Assembly (NCBI GenBank): GCA_027625915.1
Contig: JANTQA010000047.1
Location: forward strand, 11,904,001 to 11,968,000
Reading direction: 5' to 3'
Source: Anaeramoeba flamelloides
Taxonomy: Eukaryota > Metamonada > Anaeramoebidae
Length of the DNA: 64,000 nucleotides
Positions 36,212-46,577 of the stretch are shown piece after piece; the first letter of the stretch is position 1; every line of letters starts with the position of its first letter. The notes beneath the pieces are model-generated. The model did not search any database, was not told the DNA's origin, and was given only the letters and a program-made list of their open reading frames with translations. The position numbers and the translations under genes were made by a program.

Positions 36212-38293
36212 CTAACATTCTTCACCAAATTCTTCAGTAAATTTGATGTGTTCCTTGACATCATCGTCTCCAACGGAAGGTTTAATTTTTTTTATAGACT
36301 TAAGGAAATCTTTCATTGTGATATCAGGAACAATCAAATCATTTGATTCGATATCCATCCAGTTTTTTTCGAAGGCGCCGTTGTCGCCAGGCGAGCAAGG
36401 TGTTAAAAGATCATCGCGAATAACATCTGGGTCTTCTGGGTCTGGGCCCTTTACACGTTTAAAATGTGTAGCTGTTTGCACCTTTCTTACTGGCTGCATC
36501 AATGCATCTTTAACTATAACTGAAATATCACTTCCAGAATATCCTTCAGTTTTTTGTGCCAATTTCTTAAAATCCCTTTTTTTCAGGCTATGGGGAGTTT
36601 TACCAAGATGGATTTCAAAAATTCTTGCTCGTGCGACGACGTCGGGTAGAGGAATATAGATCCTTTTATCAAACCTTCTTCTAACGGCCGTATCGAGCGC
36701 CCATGGAATATTTGTCGCTGCAAGAACTAGAATACCGTCCATGGAATTACCCAATCCGTTCATTTGTACCAAAAATTCCGTTTTGATTCTTCTTCCAGAT
36801 TCGGAATCCTTCTCGCTTCTTGCACTACAGAGAGAATCAATTTCATCAATAAAGATAATGGATGGCTTTCTTTCACGTGCCATAGCAAACATTTGCTTGA
36901 CTAATCGTTCGCTTTCTCCCAGCCATTTCGATACTAAATCAGACGATGAAACAGACAAAAATGTCGATGCTGCCTCAGTTGCAACAGCTTTGGCGAGGTA
37001 ACTTTTACCAGTTCCTGGTGGCTGTTAATATTATAAAGAATTTATGGTTATTATTATCATTTGGAATAAAAGAAATTTGAAAATGTTAATTATCTATTAT
37101 CAGATGAAACAAATAAAAATAGCTTAATTGTAATATTAATAAAAAAAAAAAAAAAAAAGTCATCCAGCTTTTCAAAATTTTCTTTGAAAGGTATTTCAAA
37201 TTGAAGAACGATTTATAACATTAATATTTTAAATGTACTTAATTTCTGGTTTAATAATATACTTTATATATATGGGAATTTCCGAGATATGGCAAACTTT
37301 TTCTTTACAGAATATGTATGTATTATTTTATGTTCATTATGTATGAAGTGAGGTTTAAATACCTTTGTCAAAAATAAGGTATTCATCCGATCAAAAGTCA
37401 CGTTTATTCCAAGTTCTTGCATCCTTCCAATTCAAAATAGGAAAAATTAGATATAATCAAAAGGAAATCAAATTTCAAATTAAAGACAGCTTTTTCCTTG
37501 TATTTTTAAAAAAGATTTTGTTTGAGAATTTTGGTGATTTTTTTCAAAATTTGAAGTAATTTAGTAAGTTGTGTCTAGAAAGCCATTTTAAAAAAGTTTT
37601 CCAAAGGTAAAGCCGTTTTAAAATAGTGCGATCAAAAAAGTTTTTTGAATAAATTCCTAAAAATAGATCTATTAAAGTTTGTTAACTGTTATATAGAATA
37701 CTTTGAATACTTTTTTCCGACACTTTTTTAAAAATAACTCTATCTGATCTCTCGTTTTTGCTTCTATTAATCATTTTGCAGTTATTTTTATTTTTTAATT
37801 CTTTATTGGAAAGCTATTTTTAATAAAGTGTGATCAAACGAGTTTTTTGAATAAATTCCTAAAAATAGATCTATTAAAGTTTACCAACTGTTTGATAGAT
37901 ACTTTTGATAACTTTTTTGTCACATTTTTGAAAATTTCTCTACTTTTTTGCTGCTAATTGAAAAATATAAAATTATCATTGATTTTTCTGAAAAAATATA
38001 CAAAATTCTGAGAATTAAACAAACCATTTTCAATCTAATACTAGAGGGGAAAGAGAAATTAATAATTTAAACTGGTTGTTGTATTAAAAAGATGAATCTT
38101 TTCCAAAAGATATTCAAATATTTTGTTTGTGAAGCAAAATTTTCAAAATTTATTTTTCAATAAAAGGATATTTCTGAGGTTTCAAGTATTGTCTTTTGCA
38201 ACTTTGACAACAACAAAAACTTTGAATAAAATAATAGATGGCCTTTCTTTTTTGAGAATTGGTTTGTTTGGGATGGTGCCGAAATTAAATTAT

Positions 38294-38328
<35 letters not shown>

Positions 38329-39265
38329 ATAAATATAAAAAATTTACCCCATAGAGAAGAATACCTTTCCAAGGCTTTCTTTTACCAACAAACAATTGTG
38401 GAAATTTGATTGGCATAATAACAGCTTCTTTTAATGCTTCTTTAGCACCTACCAAACCTGCAACATCAGACCATCTAACATTTGGTTTTTCTGTTAAAAT
38501 TGCACCACTCAATTGCTGTTTATTTTAATTTTTAAGAATTGAAAAATATTTACACGATTTTAACAAAGTTTGAAGAAGAGATGAAATTGACCATTTTAAG
38601 AATAAAAATTTTACAGAACAATCAACCCAAATAAAAGAGGGAAATTTGGAAAATTTTAATAAGAAAAAAAAAAAAAAAAAATTAATAAATGCTTACACCA
38701 CGAAGTTTTTCTTTTTCGGGATCTTCTTCGGATCCTGATCCAGAACCAGAACCCTCTTTTTTGTTTGAACCTTTTGATTTTTTGCTTGATTTTTTCTTTG
38801 AACCTTTTTTTCCTCCTTCTGTTACTTTTTTTTTTTTTGGTTGTTTTTGTTCCTCAAGAATAAATTCTTTTAATTTTTCAGCTCTGTCCAGATAATTGGA
38901 TAGCCTTGATTTGATGGTCAATTTATTTCTTTCATTTTTTTCATCTTTTTTTGAATTAAATTAAATGAGAAAGACACACGTAAAGATTAGTTAGGTTAGG
39001 GTTATGTTAATTTTTGAGATTGACGATCGTTCAGAAATTGAATTGTTTCCACAAAAATAAAAAAAAATTCTAAAACAAAAAAGAAGATCTTCTTGTGTGA
39101 AATTAAAAGAAATTTTTAGGCTTTTTATTCATTACATTTTAGCGCCAACATAAAATATTCAAAACTTAGCTTGTATTTTGAAAGAGCGTCTTGATATTTT
39201 TCAGCGTGATCAAGTTCGATTGCACTATTTACGGTCGTAATTGCTTGATCTAAAAAATTAGTCAT
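36212..39265 (-). CDS. VPS4: VPS4 AAA ATPase, four exons
   Basis: Hexameric ATPase that disassembles ESCRT-III filaments at endosomes and division sites. Exons are 39265-39136, 38944-38697, 38515-38348 and 37021-36212; introns are 191, 181 and 1326 bp. Every phase fits and the product is 451 residues (human VPS4B 444). The N-terminal MIT domain starts [18 protein letters not shown] and includes [19 protein letters not shown] and [15 protein letters not shown] Lys/Ser/Gly-rich linker follows, longer and more basic than usual. The AAA domain has GPPGTGKS (182-189), pore-loop region [13 protein letters not shown], Walker B FIDEID (Asp241, Glu242), TNIPWALD and arginine fingers in [15 protein letters not shown]. 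The C-terminal VPS4 helix has TPCSPGD and EFGEEC. Intron 3 cuts the Walker A motif between G182 and P183. All catalytic residues are present, so it should be active. Confidence 0.97.
37560..37950 (+). repeat. Family K repeat, tandem pair in VPS4 intron 3
   Basis: Two units of about 150 bp (near 37610-37720 and 37825-37935) share GAATAAATTCCTAAAAATAG, ATCTATTAAAGTTT and a GATACTTT-like end. A diverged unit lies at 46905-47060 in the PAS-gene intron. No inverted ends recognised. Confidence 0.6.
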
Positions 39266-41057
39266 TTTGGAATTAATTACAAATAAAAAAAATGATTTTG
39301 TTTATTTGTTTTCTTATGGTTTCAAGCAGTTAATTCCCAAAAAAGAAATAGAGTTTACAAACTTTCATTTTTTCGAACAGATTTAGACTAAAAGTGGAGA
39401 AATTTATATTTTTTATTCTTTAAATGGATTAGTCTTTGGGATTTAGATGGATAATTTCTCAAAAAGAATATTCTTTTACCGAAACGGGAATGTTTCTTGT
39501 GTTAGTGTTTCAATTTATTCCCTTACAACAATCATATTTGTTAATTTTTTGTTCAAAAGGAATTTAGAGAACTTTTCAAATTTTCCTCTGAAAAAACGTT
39601 CTTTTGAAAAAGAACAAAGCAATTTTCAGATTTTTTAGTTGCTGAAAAACAACCATAAAAATTGTTTGGTTAACCAGTTTCCACTCAGAAGAACTTGGTT
39701 TTATTCTATTAATGTAATTTAGAAGTAATAACTTTTAATTATTGTGTTAAATTAAACAATTGATAAAAGTCTCATAAATGAAAAATTTCAAAAACCTGAA
39801 CTTAGAGAAAGTAATTATTTTAGCGTTAAACGAAATTCTTACTGTGTTTCTCGTTCCTTAATTTCTCAAAAGACAATTTTATGTCAGGCAACAGGTCTTA
39901 ATGTAATTACTGTGATTAATCAATTAACCAGATTAAATTTTCTTGTAGAATCCAGATTATTAGATTAGGTTATGCTTCGAGGAACCTTGGTTTTCAAATA
40001 AGAAAAATTTGTTTTTCAGTTGTTTGTATAGCCTGTGTTTGTTTTTGTTCAGGTTTTTCAAAATATTTTATCTTATTTTGTCAAATGATTGTTAATTTTT
40101 TTTTTTAATAGGTAGTATTTTTTTTTAATTGTTGATTTTGAAATTTTATATAGTTGTTCCTGAAAAATAACGTTTAGTTGTAAATGTACTTTCCAATTCA
40201 AACAGTTTTTACAATAGATCATACTATTAGTGAATTTTTCCAAAATCTTCCAACTTCAATCACCCTATTTTTAAACTAACTCAATCAAATTTAAACAAAA
40301 CTTCACCAAAATCCACAATAACCAAATCTTTTAGTTTGATCCAAAAAAAAAACAACTAAAAAAGATCAAGGATTTTTGAAAAACTGTTTTGTATCTGTCA
40401 AAATGTACAAAAATGATTTATTAAAAATTTCGAGTTTTTTTGAAAAAAGAAATCATATAAAAATTTCACTTTATTTTTCTTTTTTTAACGATAACCCTTA
40501 GCTATAAAATCATCTCTTGTAATTGATAAATTTTTATTTTTTTTATTTATTTTTTGTTTTTTGTGATATATATTAGGTGAATCACAAATCCTAAATCGAG
40601 CAATATTCCAGAATTGAAAAAATAGTGAATCAGCTGAAAAATTAAAAACCTATTAAAATTCTACAAGAGACCTAGCCTTGGCAAAAAATTGAAATATAAT
40701 TTTTATTTCAAAAAAGTTTTAGATGAAAGCAAATTAGATCGCTAAAAATATCAATTCTCATTGGTTACAAAAAGATCTTTGTTTTTTTGTTATTCAATTA
40801 GAAGAAAAAATATTTGGTGATCTTTGAAAACAAATTTTGATTATAACTTTGGGAATGATCGTATTATTTTCTAAATATGATTCTTTTTGGAAAAATAAAC
40901 AAACACTCGAAAAGTTTTCATTTCTACAACTATTAAAAAACTTAAACATTATTTATAAAATTTTAAAAAACAGGACTAAAAGCCAGAATTTTCAAAATAA
41001 TGCTTAAAATCAGAAGAAAACTAATTATTTAAGTTAACATGTGTTATTGAACAACAT

Positions 41058-41225
41058 GTACTATTTGAACTATAAATTGTAAAAAAAATATATATCATTT
41101 TCCAAAATGTTTTTTTACAAATAGATCTCTCAAAGAAGAAAGTTGTAATTTGTATTTTGAAAAAGAAAATGAAAAACAAAAATAAATGGAAATTATTTTC
41201 CAATTTATAATTCAAATAACCAGTA
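41058..41225 (+). mobile_element. MITE family A, copy A3
   Basis: 168 bp, TA-CTATTTGAACTATAAATTG at the left and TTATAATTCAAATAACCAG-TA at the right. It is more worn than A1 and A2 but has the same length and the same TTGTAATTTGT interior as A1. Confidence 0.7.
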
Positions 41226-41457
41226 CCTCTGATATCAAAATTCATTTAAAAAATATAAATCATTCACAAACCAAGAAAAAATGAAATTTCTGGTATCAAA
41301 ATGCACTTTATATTGCTGAAAAAATGAGAGAAAGTTTCAATTTTTCATTTTTGAAATTATTTGTAAGATGAGTAAATATTTTAAGGTTTATAGTCAGTAA
41401 AACGGGGAAAAATATGATTCATTAATTTTGTAAGTATTACACCTTGATATATATATA

Positions 41458-42031
41458 TATAAACTCTTTTTCAAAAATTGTGACTCACCTGAAATAATAA
41501 ATTGAAAAAAAAAAAATTATCCTTTAGTATTCAAGAACAATTAATAACTAAATCTGATTTGTAATTCACTTTTAAGTTATTCTAAATCTATAAAATCCAG
41601 ATGTATTAAAAATTAAAAAAAAATAAAACCAAAAACTAAAAAAAAGTGAGTCATAATTTTTGAAATGAGCATTACGAATTTTTTATTACTGAACTTTCAC
41701 TGAAAAAAAGTTGAACAACAATATTTTTTATGAATAATTAAATCCATTTTCAAAGACTTTACATGGTCTCAATTTTCTTAGTGATTATTTGTCTTTTCGA
41801 AGATATCTTTTTTTTTCCACATCATCTTTTAAAAAAAAAAAAGAAAAGAAAAAAAAAAGAAAAAGAAAAAGAAAAATGTGAAAAAGCAAAACTAAAAATT
41901 GCTAAATTAGAAAAAATGATTCTGATCCAAAAATTTGAAAATATTTTTGGTTAAGAATACTGGAATAAACCCTCAAAACAACTCCCATTAACATCATAAA
42001 GTGAGTCAAAATTTATGAAAAATAGTTTATA
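41458..42031 (+). mobile_element. Family D element, copy D2
   Basis: 574 bp. The left end TAAACTCTTTTTCAAAAATT then GTGACTCACC pairs with the right end GTGAGTCAAAATTTATGAAA then AATAGTTTA. TA stands at both sides. A second internal GTGAGTCATAATTTTTGAAA near 41647 repeats the end in the same sense as the right terminus. Closely matches 57697-58293. The interior purine block encodes only a Lys/Glu-rich run and no transposase motif. Confidence 0.8.
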
Positions 42032-42849
42032 TAATCCCACAGGCAACAAAAGTCAAATAAATATTTTATTAAAAAAAAAAAAAAAATGAGAAAAATTATT
42101 CAAAATTAACCGAAAAATATTATTAAAACATATATTTACGAACAAGGTTCATTTTTGATTGTTTTCTATTTAAAAAGAATTTATTTTTTATTTTTTTTAT
42201 CATTTTAATGAAAAATATTATTTCAAATAAGTTTTTTAAAATTTTCACAGTATCAACAAAAATGTTACTAATAATTTTTTTTGAATAATACAAACAAAAA
42301 AAAAAAAGTATAGAATCAAAAAATGAGTATTTTTTTTTTATTTATTTCAATGAAAAAGATTACAAAAATAATTAGAAATAGTCTAAATTCGTTTTAAACT
42401 TGGTATATTACAACCACAATAGTTTGGAAATATATATTGTTTATTTTCACAAAATTGCTAACTGTTAGTCTAGTTATCATTTTTTTTTTTCTCAGGCTAA
42501 ATTAAAAAAACTACAAAAAAAAAAAAATAAAATATAAACCAATATGATTTAATTAGCTTAAACTTTAGATCAATTTCTTGAAAATTACTTACCATTTTAA
42601 TTTTGGCTATTTTCAAATTGTGAATTGTTATTTTTTATAATTCAAAATATCATTTTTGTATGATGAAAAGAGTTTCTAATTATTAAAATTAGATCATTTG
42701 TGGTATAAATAAAATTAATAAATTTTATGTAGACGAAATATAGCAACTTATACTAATTTTCAAAATAAGTGAAAATTATATTGTATTTTGTAAACACCTA
42801 ACTTGTACAGTTTGAATATTTTTAACAAACAAGAATAATAAAAAAAATT

Positions 42850-43720
42850 AGTTGAAAATTTCTAGATCAAATTGATCAATTTATATGAGTTTGGCACGTT
42901 ATAGTTGATTTTTGGTGATTATGTTTTAGTGAACAATCAAAAAAATTATTAAAAGAAAATTGGTAAAAAAAAAATTTTTTTTTCTCAATTTAGAGTTTAT
43001 TTTATTTTCTAACAAAATTATTTGATTTTTAATAAATATTTTTTAAATCAAGAATGAATTATTATGAGTATTAAAGAGTTATTTATTGATTTATATCTAA
43101 AAAATTATTTGATTGTTTTTTTCTATAGTTTTTTTTTTTTAATTTTTGTGATAAACAGAATATTTATGAAATTTTTGGTTTAATACAAAAAGTGAAAAAA
43201 CCCTAGATACTTTTGTTCAGTTTTCGAAAAAATAAAAAAAAATAGAGTATAATTTATAAGATTTTACTCGATCTGTTTGAATACTGAAAAACCATCATTC
43301 ACTTTTCTTGTGATTTTTGTTTATCTGTAAAATTAAAGGATTGTACAAATAAAACAGAAAATCCCAAGAAAAAATACCATAAGGATTTTTTTTTTAATTT
43401 AAAAGAATTGAAATAATATGAAAATTTCTGAATTTAAAAAAAAACCGGTTGCAGTTCACTTTTCCAGAATTTAAATTAATTGAATAAAATCTTTTTTTTT
43501 TCATTTTTCTTTTAAATCCTGGGAATTTTAGTCACTCAACCGTCCTTGACACACACTTCGGTTAGTTATTATTATTATTTTTTTTAAATGAACTAAAAAT
43601 TAAATAAAATTTCAGTTTATTTCAAAAATTGAAAAACATATTCCATATATTATACATATTTTAAATGAATTGAGTGAAATCAAAGATTTGACTTTATAAT
43701 TTTTAAAGCTGGAAAAGCTA
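42850..43720 (+). repeat. Family E palindrome mosaic, copy E2 with arm
   Basis: An arm at about 42850-43115 (with AATTATTATGAGTATTAAAG and TTATTTATTGATTTATATCT) leads into the palindrome starting near 43117, whose right arm is CAAAAAGTGAAAAAACCCTA. More worn palindromes follow to about 43720. Same order as copy E3 at 51000-51930. This is the most decayed of the four. Confidence 0.55.
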
Positions 43721-43830
43721 GAGGCTTGATGAATACTTTCTTTAACTTTTTTTCAATTTAGAAATAATTGGGTAAAAGTTATGATTTTAATCATTTTTTT
43801 TGAATTCTTGAAAAACTATGACATATAGGA

Positions 43831-44036
43831 TACGGCCAGTTCCACTTTTAAGGCACAAACTTTCAACGAAATTTAAGGCACAATAATAATCTCAAATTAA
43901 GGCACAAAATTGAGATTCTAGTAAAATAAATCTGAAAAAAAAAAAAAATTATTCCAAATTATGTGCCTTAATTTGATATTTTATTGTGTTTTAAATTTCG
44001 TTGAAAGTTTGTGCCTTAAAAGTGAAACTGACTGTA
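43831..44036. mobile_element. MITE family B, copy B2
   Basis: 206 bp flanked by TA. Left end CGGCCAGTTCCACTTTTAAG; right end CTTAAAAGTGAAACTGACTG. AAGGCACAA occurs three times at the left and returns inverted at the right. Well preserved and clearly the same element as B1. Confidence 0.85.
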
Positions 44037-45126
44037 TTTATTTAGTTTTTTTTTTTTTTTTTTGTATTTTATTTTTTAATATATATCTGGTGTTTTCAAA
44101 CTCCTGGTTATTATTTATGACGGTAAACTTCTTAAAGCTGAGTTTAACACAAATATATTATCACATCCATTTCAAAATTTTATACCCCCAAAAAATACCT
44201 TTTTTTTTGGACTATACACTTTTAACAATCGAAGTACTAGTAACAACAATAAATACAACAATCCACAAGATTTTTTAAGAACGGTTACCATAATGATATT
44301 ATGTATAAAAATTTATTACTAAGGATGAAATGGATTAAATACGCAATAATTTTGTATTACTTGAAATTTTCAATTTTATTTTTTCAATTTAGTGTTCTCA
44401 AGACATTTATTCCTATGAATTTTGAAAAAATCCAATAATTAAATATTTGTTTTGTACAATAAAATCAAATTTTTGTTTTTTTATTAAATTTATCTCAGTT
44501 TTGTTTTACTCTTTGACACAAAAGAAAAATATAAAAATGATAAAAATGATAAATGAAATACAACATTCCGAAATTTTTGCAAAATATTTACTAAATCAAT
44601 ATAAAGTCATAAAAATTAATGAGCTTGTATTCCAAATATATTAACCTTTGAAAAAATTGAGTTTAATTAAAATAAAGATAAAAAAAAGAAATTAAAAAAA
44701 AATGAAATTAATAAAACGGTTTTAAATATTTTTATTTTGTTAATTAAATATGATTTCAATATTAATACAATTATATGAAGAATAATACGTTAATATTGTC
44801 TTATATTTTGTTTAAATAATAATTTAAAGTATTATTCACATTTATTAGGATTGTAAATTAAAAAAAAAAATATCAGTATAAAATAAAATAAAATAATAAT
44901 TGAATAATTTTATGTTTCATCTATTCTTATTCAGTACATTTTATACTTTATACTTTTTTTTGTATTTTATTTCAAAAATAGCAAAAAAGAAAAAAAAAAT
45001 TTTTTTTTTAAATATATTAAATCGGATTTTTGTTTTCAATAAAATAAATTCCTTTTATTTAGAAATTTTCGAAAATTGTATACACTCATAAATAAAAAAA
45101 TATAAAAATGATTTTTTTCATTTGAT

Positions 45127-46545
45127 TTAATCATTCTCAAATTTGCAATCATCTAATAACGTCATAAAGTTGTCCAATTGGTTTTTTTGTTGATCTAATA
45201 TTTTCTGAAATTGTTGAAATTTTTGCTTTAGCATTTTATTTTCTTCTTCAATTTTTTTCGTTTTTAAGACTTCTTCATGAAATAAAAATAATCGTTCTTG
45301 GAGGTGATGCTCTATTAAGGAAAATTAGGAAAGGGTTAATAGAAAGTAATGGAGAAAATGAAGAAAAAAATTTCTTTTTAATATAAATAATTAGAAATAA
45401 TGAATGAGAAAAAAAAAAAAAAAAAAAAATTATATTTACCTAGTAATTTATATTTTTCCCCTGAATTTATCTTTGTTTTTTTATTTGATGATACTAATTT
45501 CTGAATATGATTTTCTCTTTTTTTGAGTGTCCTATTAAAAATCGTTTCAAAATTGTGAAATACTTCATTTACTTTTCTTTCGGCTGTGAAATCATTAGTT
45601 GAACGAACTATTTTTTTGATATTAGTTTGAAATTCCATAAAAGTTTCATCGATATCTAATCTATCAATTTCAAGTCCATATATAGGCAAATGAGAGTTCT
45701 TATTATCTCTTGAAATCGTATGGTTTTTGGATCTTTTTTTTCTTAGCACTTTTGTTGATGTTGTTGGTTGGATACCATTTAAATTGCCTTTAGAATGGTT
45801 TGATTTTTTTGAATGTAACGATTGTGTTAATGACGAATAGTTATCTGTTGATAAATTATTTGTCGAGACTTGTTCATTTGACGATTTTGAGCCCAGATTT
45901 AAACCTTGAAATTCATCCCCAAAGGAATTTAAAGATTTATCGGAATTGGTCGATTTCATAGACACAAACGAGGTATTCGAAACTGTTGAATTCAAAGTGC
46001 TTAAAGTGTCCATTGAATCAAGGGATCTCAAAGAGTTACCTGCGTACAGTGAGTTTCCAGTGTTAAACGATCCCATTGAGCTAATTGATGACGTGATAAT
46101 TTCATTTGGATTTTTGATTGGCCTCCAAAGACATTGGCAATTTGTTTTATTCTTCGCCCTGATAATGGTTAAATACACCCGAACAAAAAATAATTCACCA
46201 TTTACTTTTTGGTGTTGCCATACAAAATCAAATCTTCCATCTTTACTCCTTTAAAAGTAAATTATTTAAGTGTGTTCATGTGTTTTTGTGTTTGTGTGTA
46301 TGTGTTTGTGTTTGTGTTGTATATAGATATATGAGAGATAAAGAAAGTATTAGATATTAAAAATTTAGTTTATTGTTATTTTTTTTTTAATTTGTATATC
46401 CAAATATTATTGATAAATAAATAATTTTTTTTAAAATATATTTCCAGTTTTAAATCTTTTGTTAATTTTGTTTTCAAAATTAGTGTGTATAATTTGAAAT
46501 TTTTATAAACATGGGTTGTGGCGGATAATTATAATGTTAGTATTA

Positions 46546-46577
<32 letters not shown>

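Larger units (their letters stand above)
39266..45126. other. Long gene-free stretch between VPS4 and the PAS gene
   Basis: 5.9 kb with no supported gene. Contains A3, D2, the family E copy E2 and B2. Short open frames here (for example 41021-41245 and 43961-44278) lie across repeats and are not genes. A purine tract near 41830-41880 belongs to D2. Confidence 0.5.

Noticed and set aside
36046-36240. Plus-strand frame with a run of about 20 Asn
   Set aside because: It is the AAT microsatellite beyond the VPS4 stop and overlaps the VPS4 3' end; no family or splice support.
36243-37001. Two plus-strand frames of 86 and 138 codons
   Set aside because: Shadows of VPS4 coding sequence on the opposite strand.
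41763-41954. Lys/Glu-rich coiled-coil-like frame in element D2
   Set aside because: It comes from a purine-rich block, is not kept open as a protein in D1 and D3, and shows no transposase motif.
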